A stretch of DNA of 64,000 nucleotides from Poa pratensis (taxonomy: Eukaryota > Streptophyta > Magnoliopsida > Poales > Poaceae). A model generated the notes under the pieces. The model did not search any database. It saw only the letters and a program-made list of their open reading frames with translations, and was not told the DNA's origin. Made by a program: the position numbers and the translations under genes. Location: contig CAMZMU010000107.1 of the NCBI GenBank assembly GCA_947311845.1, positions 38,362,588-38,426,587 of the forward strand. The letters are read 5' to 3'. Positions 1 to 10,849 of the stretch are shown piece by piece; positions within the stretch are counted from its first letter, which is position 1; each line of letters begins with the position of its first letter.

Positions 1-8
1 AGGAACCT

Positions 9-889
9 GTGAAAGAAGAAATTGCTGAACCTGAAAGCTCATTAGATGAAAAAGAGAAGGAGAGTGATGAACAAAAGGAGGAAGAATGGATTAGCTACCC
101 ATGCCTACCTTCCAATGAGAGTAACTCTTTATCTCTTACACTATTTGATTGCCCTCCATGCTTACCAAAGGAGGATGAATGTTATGTTCCTGTGAATTCT
201 CTTGAAATTTTTCCTATGAGTAAAACTTGTGAGAATAATTATGCTACTGTTATTTATGATAATCCATGCTATTTCAAAAATCTTATGATAATCCTTTATT
301 TGTGCCTAACTTCGAAATGCATGGTACTAAAGAGTTTTGCTTAGAAAATGTTTATGATAAAGCGCTAGATGATGGTCCTATGTTACTTGATAATATTAAT
401 TGTACTACTAATGAAAATGGGATTGTCTTGACTTTATCTAGGAGTCCCATATCTTTTGATATTGATCAATCATCTTGTTATAAAATTGTTAAAAGTGAGT
501 TTGAAAGTTTTAATCCCACTATTTTTGAGCTTGATAAAAATTATGTGTTTGTAGATCATGAAAAGCATGCTTTATGTGATAATTTTATTGTTGAGTTTAT
601 TCATGATGCTACTGAAAATTATTATGAGAGAGGAGAATATGGTTGTAGAAATTTTTATGGTATTAAAACACCTCTCTCTATGCTGAAAGTTTTGAAGTTA
701 CTCTTGTTTTATCTTCCTATGCTTGTCACTTTGTTCTTTGTGAATTTATTTGGATACAAGATTCCTATGCATAGGAAGTGGGTTAGACTTAAATGTGTTT
801 TGAATTTGCTTCTTGATGCTCATTTTGCTTCATTTTCTATTTTCATGAGAGCATCATTAAAACTATCAAGCCTAGCTAAAAGGCATTAA
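9..889 (+). pseudogene. Gypsy A internal ORF, C-terminal part, frameshifted
   Basis: Two overlapping plus-strand frames (9-344 and 266-889) read as one protein broken near 275-285, in or next to an A run (CAAAAATC). The first part is acidic and then rich in Pro/Cys (SYPCLPSNES, LFDCPPCLPKED). The second has the acidic motif KALDDGPML, a hydrophobic stretch near its C-terminus (LLLFYLPMLVTLFFVNLFGY) and a basic end. I recognise this as the type of protein encoded in the 3' half of Triticeae Gypsy elements that lack a recognisable pol. No catalytic domain is visible and its role is unknown. Codon use is AT-rich, unlike the GC-rich cargo gene in the CACTA element downstream. The N-terminus is cut by the window edge. 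Stop at 887-889. Confidence 0.65.
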
Positions 890-1692
890 AGAAAAGCGCT
901 CTTGGGAGACAACCCATGTTTTGTTTCTGAAATTTTCTTTGCTTTTTGAGTCCAGGAGCTACTTACTTCTGTAACAACTCCTTTGTATCTTTACTTTTTC
1001 CAATTTTTGTGCCAAGAAGAGTCTCTAATGATTAGATAATGGTAGATTTGGATTTCTGCGCAGGGGGCAGATTTTTGCTGTCCACCGTTTTGAGCTGTAT
1101 AAATTTCAGAAAAATTGAAAAATTCTGAAAACATTCACGCGTGATCCTCATATATGTACGCATCTTTCATTAGTTTCAAGTTTTCTGATTTGAGCAACGG
1201 AAGTGCCTCGAAAAAATTCATTTTTACTGGCTGTTCTGTTTTGACAGATTCTGTCTCTGTTTTTTTCATTGTCTCTTGTGGGCTTTAAGCAAGGCTCTCT
1301 ATCATGGAGGCACTAGTACAGAACGACACATCGGATACCCCTCTATGGAAACGGCAGGCGTTAGGCGACGGAGAATCGCGCTTTTCGCGCGGCCAGTGCG
1401 TACAAACCTGACCTGGGCCGTGGCTGGCCCGTCAACATAGGTACCGGAGAAAGTATTAACTCCGTTACCCATATTATTGGCAACGGTCTTAATTCTGGCT
1501 CCGTTTCCGATATGTGTCTCTATAGCAACGGAGACTTTTGTGTGTCCGTGTGCAATGTGGACACGTTCCATCTTCGTCGAATTCGATGCGAGCGGAGTAA
1601 CTGCTATGGCGTAGTGGCGCCGCGACACCGCCCACTACTTCTTAAAAACCCACGATCTCCCTGCTATATCAGTACGCCACTTCGCCGCAGCC

Positions 1693-2289
1693 ATGGATAA
1701 TCCTAGCAACTCCTCGGGCGTTCGCCGCAGCAGTTTCCCGCTTTCGCTGAATTGGAACCGCGTCGTCGTGCCGGAGGCCGTCGCGCAGAGGCACTGGCAA
1801 TATAGGAGGTCAGTGCCCTGGTCAAATGTTAGCCTCCCCGCTGGCTGGCGCGTCAACCACAGGAGGGTGCCTATGCCGCCGGAAGAGGACGCGGGATCCT
1901 CGGGCGCCCGCGACCGCAGCCGCTCGCCGCGGCGGAGAGACGCTCGTCCGCGGTCGTCTGGATGGAACCGCGTCATCGTCGGGCAGGCCGTCGCAGAGCG
2001 GCACTGGCAATATAGGAGGCCAGTGCCATGGTCAAAGGTTTGGCTACCCGGTGGCTGGCACCTCAACCGCGCATCGGTGCCTATGCCGCCGGAAAGAGTT
2101 GAGCTGCTTCAGAGCCGCCGGCTCCTCCTCCCGCCGGAGCTGCGCGACGATCCTGCCTACGACGACGACGAGATGTGGGAGGGGCGCACGGGCGGCGATG
2201 ACATCGTCGGCGAGGAGCCGCGCGACGACACGGACGACTACGCGGCTCTCCTCGCATACGAGCAGGAGAAGGCGGAGGCCGAGGAGTAG
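1693..2289 (+). CDS. CACTA-1 cargo protein with a duplicated Trp-rich domain, 198 aa
   Basis: Single open frame starting in good context (CCATGG) and ending TAG. The protein holds two copies of a 44-residue unit at about 21-64 and 91-134. Each runs WNRV, then A-V-A-x-R-H-W-Q-Y-R-R, V-P-W-S, GW and finally VPMPPE. They are joined by an SR-rich basic linker (about 73-89) and followed by an acidic tail rich in Asp/Glu. The repeats are also nearly identical as DNA (1758-1890 and 1965-2100), so the duplication is recent relative to the gene. GC content is far above the surrounding retrotransposon. No signal peptide, membrane segment or catalytic motif is visible. I do not recognise a named domain. 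Location inside a CACTA element suggests a captured host gene or an element-borne accessory gene; the sequence does not decide between them. Confidence 0.6.
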   Translation: MDNPSNSSGVRRSSFPLSLNWNRVVVPEAVAQRHWQYRRSVPWSNVSLPAGWRVNHRRVPMPPEEDAGSSGARDRSRSPRRRDARPRSSGWNRVIVGQAVAERHWQYRRPVPWSKVWLPGGWHLNRASVPMPPERVELLQSRRLLLPPELRDDPAYDDDEMWEGRTGGDDIVGEEPRDDTDDYAALLAYEQEKAEAEE

Positions 2290-2416
2290 TTATAGTTATT
2301 TATTTTTATGTTCTTCAACTTCAATACTAGTAGAGATCAGTATAAGCCCAGTGTGTCAGTGAAAAAATCAAAGGAAACGGTTGTTTATACCCTCCGTTTC
2401 CGATGTTCTACTTTGC

Positions 2417-2423
2417 TATAAAT
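2417..2423 (+). promoter_or_regulatory. TATA box of a second transcription unit in CACTA-1
   Basis: TATAAAT is followed by a pyrimidine-rich leader (CTCTCACTCTCAGCCTCACTCTC). The sister CACTA element has the same arrangement: TATAAAT at 60285-60291, a GGAAACGGTT motif just upstream of both, and a similar CT-rich leader. Conservation between copies with otherwise different cargo supports a real promoter. The downstream unit (about 2440-3445) is probably spliced and I could not define its protein. Confidence 0.4.
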
Positions 2424-2518
2424 GCGCCCTTCTCACAGCCCTAAACTCCATCGCTCTCACTCTCAGCCTCACTCTCAAAGTGTGGCCGCGCCTCCACGTA
2501 GCACCAGATCTTAGCTCC

Positions 2519-2624
2519 ACCGTGGCGGCGCGCATCTCCCTCCCTCCGACCGTGGCGGCGCGCATCTCCCTCCCTCCGACCGTGGCGGTGCGCATCTCCC
2601 TCCCTCCGACCGTGGCGGTGCGCA
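2519..2624 (+). repeat. 30-bp tandem repeat in CACTA-1 (three full copies and a partial fourth)
   Basis: Units of the form ACCGTGGCGGYGCGCATCTC followed by CCTCCCTCCG follow one another without gaps. The only variation is C/T in the GGCGGYGCGC position. Thirty bases keeps frame: read on the plus strand it gives ISLPPTVAAR-type units. It lies just downstream of the TATA box at 2417, the same relative place as the tandem repeat of the sister element. Confidence 0.85.
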
Positions 2625-3909
2625 CCAGATCCAAAGGTAATACATCTATTTGTGACCGGCCGTCGTGCCGACGAACTAGGGTTGTTGTCATTGTTCTGCT
2701 TAGGTTTTCTTCCATAGGACACTCATGAATAGAACTAGAACTAGGGTTGTAATACATCCGAGGACGATGAGGACGACCACTGGCGGATCCACCTTGAGCC
2801 AGCCGGGTGCACAGGACACCGGGAGAAGGAATTTTTCTTTGTAAATTAGCAATTTTTCATCACATATGCACCCCTAAAAATTGTTTTAAATGTATTGTGG
2901 TAACATGTGTGCATCCTGGTTCAATATGTTCTAACTCTGCCACTGAGGACGACTACGTAGTGTCGCTCGAAAAGAACATAACTAGCACAAATCGGTAGTG
3001 TATGAAACTCATGGCTGACTTATCTCCTTTGCAAAACAGATGTACATTTCGGTGACACTGTATAAAAAGCCAGGTCCTTAGCCAAGGTGCGCTTGTCGTC
3101 CGGCATAATTGTTGGTACACAACAACTTTGCAATGGATTTGTAAGTTTGTTATTCTGTCTTATGCATCCTTTTGTGTTGTATGTCCTTTATGCTAGATGT
3201 ATAGTGAGCTAACATGGAGTCATATATTCTCTCTTTGCATTTCAGTGACCACTTTACAAAAGAGGCACCTTCAGTACATCAGCACTCGCTTATTGCACTA
3301 TGTGCAGAGCATGGTGCTGATCCGTTTAGCTCATTTAAATGAGCTAAATACAAGGTCGGGGACAAAGCGGCGAGTTGATTATATTTTGGCGACACCGTCC
3401 AAGAAGAAGATTGAATTCATGAACTCTAACAGCAAGTCATGAAGATAAATTAAGTTGGAAATGACAAGGATAAATTTAGAGAGGTAAGACATAGATAGAT
3501 TTAGCTAGACATGTCAATGATAGATTTAGAGAGGCATGACAATGAAGATAAGTAATTGGTTGTCTTGTGATGCAATGTATCGGTGACATTTGTTATACCT
3601 TATGAATGAATGAATTTGTTAGCCTTTTTGTGCTTCTGCTGTGAAATTTTAAATGTCCAGTGCCAAATCTATTCCTGCTCTAGGCTTATGAAGAAACCTC
3701 AATGCAAACGAGCAGAAACAGAATCTCCGTTACTGATGTTCTGACACATCAGAAACGGAGGTTGTGCACAACCGTTGCCAAACCGACGCCTCATCAGCGA
3801 CGGTTTTTCGCCTCCGTTACCGATGAGGGCCTTCACATCAGTAACGGGGTCGGGTTCCGTTTCCGATGGGGTTTTTGGCCCGTTTCCGATGTGTCGTTCT
3901 GTACTAGTG

Positions 3910-6265
3910 AGGGATGTAGCTAATGTTTTATTGAGTTCTTGCAATGTGTCACAACAGAACCAAAGTGGATTAATGTTTTTGAGTACTAACCCCTCTAATG
4001 AAGTTTATGAGAAGTTTGGTGTGGCGGAAGTTTTCAAGGGTCAAGAGAGAAGGATGATATAATGTGATCAAGAAGAGTGAAGAGCCTAAGCTTGGGGATG
4101 CCCCCATGGGTCACCCAAGCATATTTCAAGAAGACTCAAGCGTCTAAGCTTGGGGATGCCCAAGGCATCCCCTTCTTCATCAACAACTTATCAGGTCATC
4201 TCTAGTGAAACTATATTTTAATTCTTTCACATCATATGTGCTGTTCTTGGAGCGTCTGTGTGCTTTTATTTTTAGTTTGTTATTTTATTTTCTGATCATA
4301 TCAATGTCGGATCTATCTATCTATCTTGTTTGGGAGAGAGACACGCTCCGCTTTTTCATTTGAATACTCCTATTCTTCACTTATATCTGTTGAGTATTCA
4401 GTTTTCGCACTGTTTAGCTTCTAGCTCTTGGTTTTCATGTATCTCTTGTTCAGAGCTATTAGTTCTTTTATAGAAAGTACTCTCTTACTTCACTTATATT
4501 TGTTTTGAGAGTTGCTTGGTTGATGTGTTGGTTCAGAAAATGTTGCATGTGGTAGTGGTATAATGAAAAAACTTGCATAATCTGTAGATCATTGAACTTT
4601 GATAACCTGATTCTTTGCAAACGTTTTGAGGTATTTAGATGGTAAATTTGCTGGTTAATTAAGTTAAAATCATTAGTATTGTTGTCTTTAAGCTTGTACC
4701 GTACTACAAACTCTAAAATTGTTGAAGGTGTAGTTGGACTTGATAGCTTTCCATGTCTAAAGGTAATCGTAATAACTGAGTTGTGCTGAAGGTCGAGGGA
4801 TCTAGCGGGGTACTTGTGCCGCCGTGAACGGCCCTTCTTGGAGTGAATTTTAATCATGCTCTTAATGTTGAACCTGCTAGTTGTTTGCAATAAGCTTGTG
4901 AGTTCTTTTTGACTAATGTTAAGCTACGGTTTTTGGCACTTCCACCATCCAAATTTGCTAGCCTCTTCGGTGTTGTGCATTGCCTTCTGCTCACATTGAG
5001 AGTTGTGCATACTTCGCCAGTACATCCAAACCCGTGGGAGGACTTTCTCTTGTTCTCCTACACATAAGCCCATACATCTTCCTCAAAACAGCCACCATAC
5101 CTACCTACCACAGCATTTCCATAGCTGTCCGAGATATATTGCCATGCAACTTCCATTTACATTACATGACTTGTTGTCATTTATCATTTATATATTGCTT
5201 TGCATGATTCTATACAGCTGATGTGTGGTTTACCCATGTTACGCTAGATCATTGCACATCCTGCTACACTGGCAGAGGCATACAGTTTCATACATCATGT
5301 TTTGTTCATTATGAGTTATTTGTACCAAAAAGTGTGTTGTCATATTAGATGTTGCCCCTAAAAGTGAAAAGAGAAACAAAAAAAGAAAAAAGAAAAATAT
5401 AAAAAAGAAAAAAAAGAATAAAGAAAAAGGGGCAACATTACTATCCTTTATCCACACTTGTGCTCATGTTTCAGCACCTGCAGTATTCATAGTCATCATT
5501 TGTGCTCATGTTTAGCACCTATACTCCATGTGAGAGAGTTTTCATGTTTTACTAGTATAACTATGTGGGGAATTTACACTATAGAACTTGGGTTGTATAT
5601 TCCAATGATGAGCCTCCTCAAAAGTGCTCTAGGTCTTCGTGAGCAACCAAGTTGGATGCACCCCCACTAGTTCCATTGGAGAGCTTTCATACACATATAG
5701 CTCTATGTGCATCCGTTGCATGGCAATCACTACTCCTTCATAGCTTCGATTATAAGACTTCCTCTTGTCTAATGATCACCTATAGCTTTGTGAGACTATC
5801 TTCCATTGGCCTTCCAAACCCCCATTAATGTTCTCTTAGCCATAACATCCTGGTGCCAATACCAAATGCTTACGCTCACCGGTTGAGTAGGCTTCGAAAC
5901 AGTTGATTCATGACGTTCATGTTTATTTTTACTTGACTGGATCCGTACTCTATGTTGTGAAAATTTACTTGATGCTTGGAATTGAAGGATAGAACTCCTA
6001 CACTGGATACTTAAAATATCTTTAATGAACCTTGTACGGTTTCATGTCTTTAAAGCAATATTCATGAAAACTTTTAGCTTGTTTAACTATCTTGCTTTAT
6101 TATCTCTTATTTAATATCAATTATAGACATTTGCTTTGATCTCAGCTCACATGCCTTACATCACTATTAGATCAAGATTATGTTGGTAGCATGTCACTTC
6201 AGAAATTATTTTGTTTTTATCGTTTACCTACTCGAGGACGAGTAGGAACTAAGCTTGGGGATGCT
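3910..6265 (+). other. Non-coding 3' internal region of Gypsy A
   Basis: No gene was seen. The stretch holds three copies of AAGCTTGGGGATGC (4088-4101, 4146-4159, 6251-6264). The last abuts the LTR and is the probable polypurine priming site. There is a purine-only run (about 5358-5430). A hairpin with arms CTACTCG/CGAGTAG (6229-6246) lies 20 bp before the LTR. Confidence 0.6.
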
Positions 6266-7769
6266 TGATACGTCTCAAACGTATCTATAATTTCTGATGT
6301 TTCATGCTTGTTTTATATCAATGTCACATGTTTTATATGCATTATATATCATATATATTTTCTGGGACTAACCTATTAACAAGATGCCACAGTGCAGTTC
6401 CTGTTTTCTGCTGTTTTTGGTTTCAGAAAAGTTGTTCTGGAAATATTCTGGAATTGGACGAAACAAAAGCCCACCTCCTATTTTCCCGAGACGTACACGG
6501 AGCCAGAAGGGCAAGCCCGGGGGAGGCCCACGGCCTCCTCACCATGTCCCCGCGGGTGAATAGTGGCGGCGCCACCAGTGGTGAGGCCGACTCGGCCACC
6601 CCTCGCGCCGCCCTTTCGCCTATATAATCTCCTGCCCCGAAAACCCTAAAACAATCGACGATATTCCAGAAGGAGTCCGCAGCGCCGCCGCCATCGAAAC
6701 TAGTTTCGGGGGTCAGAAGTCCTGTTCCGGCACCCTGCCGGGACGGGGATGACCCCCGGAGCCTTCTCCATCGACGCCACCACCTCCATCATGCTCCGTG
6801 AGTAGTTCCCCCATGGACTACGGGTTCTAGTAGCTAGTTGGTACTCTCTCCCATGTACTTCAATACAATGATCTCATGAGCCTTACATGATTGAGATCCA
6901 TCTGATGTAATCGGTGTTGTGTTTGTTGGGATCCGATGAATTGTTACATTATGATCAGTCTATCTATAAGTTTGTGAAGTTATTGTTGCTGCAATCTTGT
7001 TGTGTTTAATGCTTGTCACTAGTGCACGAGTGGCATATGATCTTAGATTTAAGCTCTATAATTATTGCTTAGATTGTATCTACAAGTTGTTTGCACATGT
7101 CTCTGTCCGGAACCCGAGGCCCAGAGTGACAGCAACTGGGATAACTGGAGGGGATGGTTTAGATATGAGGATCACATGTTTTCACTAAGTGCTAATGCTT
7201 TGCTCCGGTGCTCTATTAAAAGGAGTACCTTAATTACCAGTAGATTCCCTTGAGGCCCCGCTGCAAACGGGCTGGTAGGACAAAAGATGTTGTGCAAGTT
7301 TCTCATTGCGAGCACGTATGACTATATATGGAAAACATGCCTACGTATGATTAATAGACTAGATGTTCTGTCTTAATGCTATTTCAATTCTATCAATTGC
7401 CCAACTGTAATTTGTTCACCAACACTTGTTATTGGAGAGTTACCACTAGTGTAGATAGCTGGGAACCCCGGTCCATCTGTCATCATCAAATACTCATTCG
7501 GTCCTATATGCCATTAGAAGTAGTATCAACTATTTTCTCGTGTCATTGCCTCTGTGTTGCTGCTACTGCTGCTGTGTTACTGTTACTATTGCTCTCATAT
7601 TACTGCTGCTTTCACATCACCCCTGTTACTAGTGCTTTTCCAGGTGCAGCTGAATTGACTCCGCTGTTAAGGCTTATAAGTATTCTTTGTCTCCCTTGTG
7701 TCGAATCAATAAATTTGGGTTTTACTTCCCTCGAAGACTGTTGCGATCCCCTATACTTGTGGGTTATCA
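6266..7769 (+). repeat. 3' LTR of Gypsy A
   Basis: The left boundary is TGATA following the purine-rich stretch; the right boundary is TATCA, giving 5-bp inverted termini. A TATATAA box near 6622-6628 followed by a CCCTAAAAC leader is a plausible core promoter. It shares its first 45 bp or so and the block around ATTTTCTGGGACTAACC with the LTR at 50168-51762, so the two elements belong to the same or closely related families. Confidence 0.85.
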
Positions 7770-8025
7770 GTATGTAAGTAAATTTTCACCATGAATGATG
7801 CATGGCTTAGATTAGCGGCCCAGGCGTCTCTCTAACCATTTATACAAACTCATTTAAACTTGCTTTGTCTCCACATTTATTTCACCCATGATAAGCATCC
7901 ATAAACAAAAGTACATGATATCAACTAAATAAAATGAAGAGCATGTTGAAAGCTTGCCATGTGACAGCACATATGAGCTAACTCCCAACCCAAGACATTT
8001 GTCAAGCCCACAACATCATAATTTT

Positions 8026-8173
8026 AATCACAATGGGTCATATTTATTTAATGCAATAAAAGTAAAGTGTGCATCAAGTTCGTGAGAGCTCTATAACCAA
8101 ATCACAATGGGTCATGTTTATTTAATGCAATAAAAGTAAAGTGTGCATCAAGTTCGTGAGAGCTCTATAACCA
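8026..8173. repeat. 74-bp tandem duplication in the 3' internal region of Gypsy B
   Basis: Two adjacent copies (8026-8099 and 8100-8173) beginning AATCACAATGGGTCAT and ending CTCTATAACC differ by only one or two bases (TCATATTT versus TCATGTTT). This is a recent local duplication with no visible coding role. Confidence 0.85.
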
Positions 8174-9378
8174 ACTTTTCCCATAACAATCAACAACATA
8201 AGCATTTTCATTCAGAGGTATAGATAACACAAATAACATGATAAACATACTCGGAATATCATAAAGCTAATAGGTAGATATGGTGGACTCACTGGAAAAA
8301 CTTCGGTTGAAGGTGTTGGAAACAAGTTTTTACTTGTTGGAATTTTTGGGCTAGCAAGAGGGAGAAAGTTGACCATATAAATGCATGCATGAGTGTCTAT
8401 AGAACTAACCAATCCATGTTAAACAAAGTAAAGTAACATTCAGCATCAAAACATGAATAAAAGATAGCTCTTGATAAAAGACTTGCAAATTATTACTCAT
8501 TAACAAGCATATGAATCATGCAACTATATGTATCTTTTTGAATCAACTCAAACACCCTTTCCCAAATTTCCAGTAGCTCTTTCATATATAGATGATAGTG
8601 TGGTGGTCACACAAAATAAAAATCAAACCAAATAAAAACAAACAAAAGACGCTCCAAGTTTATGCGATAAAGTGATTCGATCGAAAAACAGAAGTTAGAC
8701 GTGTGCAAACCGAGAGTGTGTTGGTCCAGTGGGGTTGTCTTCACATCTCCAAGCTTATGGTTTTCACCATCCTTGGATAGCTCTTGGTGCATCTCCTCTA
8801 ATCCCTGTGAAAAAAACTTCAAAACACTGTTTCTCCCATTTCTTTTCTGTGGGGTGACATTAGTAGTCATAGACAAATAGATTTCTTGCTGCATATAATA
8901 GTTAAACAAAAATTCATATGGATGTCCAGAAAGTATATAATGTTGTATGCCGACTCATAAACTCAATTGGATAAAAAAATATTCAAGTTAAAAGTTCAAA
9001 GCATGCATCAAACAAAATGGGACAAAATCTGTCAAGAAAAACAACAGCAGCAAATCGTATTTTTCTACCCTACTTAACTTTGTCGAAAAATTACGAAAAA
9101 ATTCATGCATACAGAGATGAAAAGTTTCAACTAAATTAAAATATGAGCTTATTCGGAGTTACAGAATAAGAATTAAAAATCATACCGTGCACAGATTCGT
9201 GCAAGAATAAAATCTCTGAATGCTATAAGCAACTTTTTCAAACCAAAATGGGTAAAACTTGGCACTTTATTAAAAATTTCAGAAACCAAACTAAAAACTA
9301 AGTCTCTTGTTACAGCAAGAGGACACAAAGAAAATCACAAATAAAAACAACCGGGTTGCCTCCCGTAAAGCGCTTTCT

Positions 9379-10588
9379 TTATAGCCATATAGCTAGGCTT
9401 CTTACTTGTTGTTTATTGTAGATGAACTCATGAGGGAGCTTGAACTTTGATGTGCCCCTCTTCCTTGGGAAGTGTTCCATGCACTTCTTGTGTGGAAACT
9501 GAAACTTCACATTCCCTTCTTTTGAATCAATGATGGCACCTGTGGTATGAAGAAAAGGTCTTCCAAGAATAATTGGACTAGAGGTTTTATTCCCATATCC
9601 ATGATTAGAAAATCAACAGGCACAAATGTCATATGCAACTCTACCATAACATCACTTACTTTTCCTAAGGCATGTTTAATGGAATCATCAGCAAGTGCAA
9701 GTTCAATAGAGCATTTTTCAAGATTCTTTATTTCAGGTACTTCATATAATTCTTTAGATAAAACAGAGACACTAGATCTAGATCAAGTATAGCATGGTGT
9801 GTCTCTTTTCCAATAGTTACTAGTACTTTGGGAATCCATATATCCCCAATCTTAGGTGGTATCATCCTCTTGGTTGTACCTAGCAATCTTTTCTTTTAAG
9901 ACATGATTAGCAATATAAGAACCAAAACTAGCTTGGTTAGTGTTGATGGAAGGATCACTTGCAAATTTTTGTAAGATAGATATTAATTCATGCAAGCTAC
10001 AATTCTCTAAGTCAAGCAATGGTTCCTTGACTTCACTAAGCATTTTAGCTTCCTCAACTTTCTTTTCCTTTTTAACCCAAACTTGTTTCTTAACAGGGAG
10101 TGCTTCCCCCTTCTAGTCTTTTTCTCAACATAGTGGCGAGGATCATTCTTTTCAGGAAACTTTTTCTCGCACATGTGTGGTTTATGCATAGAATTGACCA
10201 GTTTGTTTTCATGTTGCCAAACTTTAAAAAGGGGATAATATTTCTTAAGGAATGTCTTTTCTAGTTCACTCCAAGACTTAATTTCAGCAATGGGTAATGA
10301 ACATATCCACTCCTTTGCCTCTCCCTTTAGCGAAAAAGGAAATAATTTTGGCCTTACAATATCAGGTTCTTTAAAATTTTGCATATTAAAAATGTCAGTA
10401 AATTTTTGAAGATGCTCAAGAACATCTTCACATGCTCTACCGCCAAATTGTTCCTTAGTTATCAAGTGTAATAAACCGAAACTCACTCCATAATTTTCAG
10501 CTTTTATCTCAGGTGTGGCAATGGGACTAGCAATAAATTGATCATTTGGAGTGTTTGTGTAGTCACACAACTTAGTTCTTTCTCCCAT
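9379..10588 (-). pseudogene. Gypsy B gag-protease, broken
   Basis: The minus-strand frame starts at 10588 with MGERTKLCDYTN. It contains the retrotransposon gag core (FPFSLKGEAKEW, SWSELEKTFLKKYYP), which packages element RNA. After the KYYP motif the protein switches abruptly to a basic segment, so most of the gag C-terminal half appears deleted. A frameshift follows near 10030-10040 (the frame of 10043-9852 continues with LSEVKEPLLDLENCSLHEL). The protease-like part ends with ILGRPFLHTTGAIID, a fragment I know from these elements. A further frameshift falls at the LDL active-site region near 9775-9785. The stop is at 9379-9381. No zinc knuckle was seen. Non-functional as it stands. Confidence 0.75.
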
Positions 10589-10820
10589 TTTAGCAAGTTT
10601 TTATGTGCTTTTTAATTTTTTATGCAAAACTGAAAATAAAATATGCAAACCGAAATATGATATGCAAGACAATGACAAAACAAAATAAATTGCTTTGAAG
10701 GTAAAGATGGATAAGATGATGCTCACGTAGGTGCAACCTCCCAAGCTTCGGTGTTTGCACAAGTTGGTGATGAAGTTGACTTTGTTGTGATATCCTTGGA
10801 CAAACCTTTACATCAATGAT

Positions 10821-10838
10821 TCCCCGGCAACGGCGCCA
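10821..10838 (-). promoter_or_regulatory. Primer-binding site of Gypsy B (tRNA-Asp)
   Basis: The plus strand reads TCCCCGGCAACGGCGCCA, identical to the 3' end of plant tRNA-Asp including CCA. On the minus strand it is therefore the complementary primer site. It lies 11 bp inside the proposed LTR edge at 10850. Confidence 0.85.
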
Positions 10839-10849
10839 GAAAACAGTCT

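Larger units (their letters stand above)
1311..3909 (+). mobile_element. CACTA (En/Spm) transposon 1, gene-carrying, no transposase seen
   Basis: Termini are perfect inverted repeats of 25 bp starting CACTAGTACAGAACGACAC. The element is flanked by the 3-bp duplication AGG (1308-1310 and 3910-3912), the hallmark of the CACTA superfamily. Subterminal regions (about 1330-1600 and 3715-3890) are dense in short direct and inverted copies of CCGTTNCCGATG and CAACGG, as expected for transposase-binding repeats. Length is 2599 bp. No transposase frame is present, so it is probably mobilised in trans. It carries a 198-codon gene, a second TATA-headed unit and a 30-bp tandem repeat. It interrupts Gypsy A. 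A sister copy with different cargo lies at 59122-62049. Confidence 0.93.
1..7769 (+). mobile_element. Gypsy-type LTR retrotransposon A, 3' part (left end outside window)
   Basis: Seen: a decayed element reading frame (1-889), a long non-coding 3' internal region, a purine-rich GGGGATGC stretch and a complete LTR (6266-7769) that starts TGATACGTCTC and ends GGGTTATCA. The stretch just after the reading frame (AGCGCTCTTGGGAGACAACCCATG) is of a type I know from the 3' internal region of Triticeae Gypsy elements. The 5' LTR, primer site and the rest lie left of the window. A CACTA element (1311-3909) is nested in the 3' region, so the element is older than that insertion. No reverse transcriptase or integrase frame is visible in the part present. 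I do not assign a family name. Its LTR is clearly related to the LTR at 50168. Confidence 0.85.

Noticed and set aside
7770..9378. Host gene in minus or plus frames (for example 8909-8607)
   Set aside because: The sequence has the features of the 3' internal region of Gypsy B, and the short frames show no motif.
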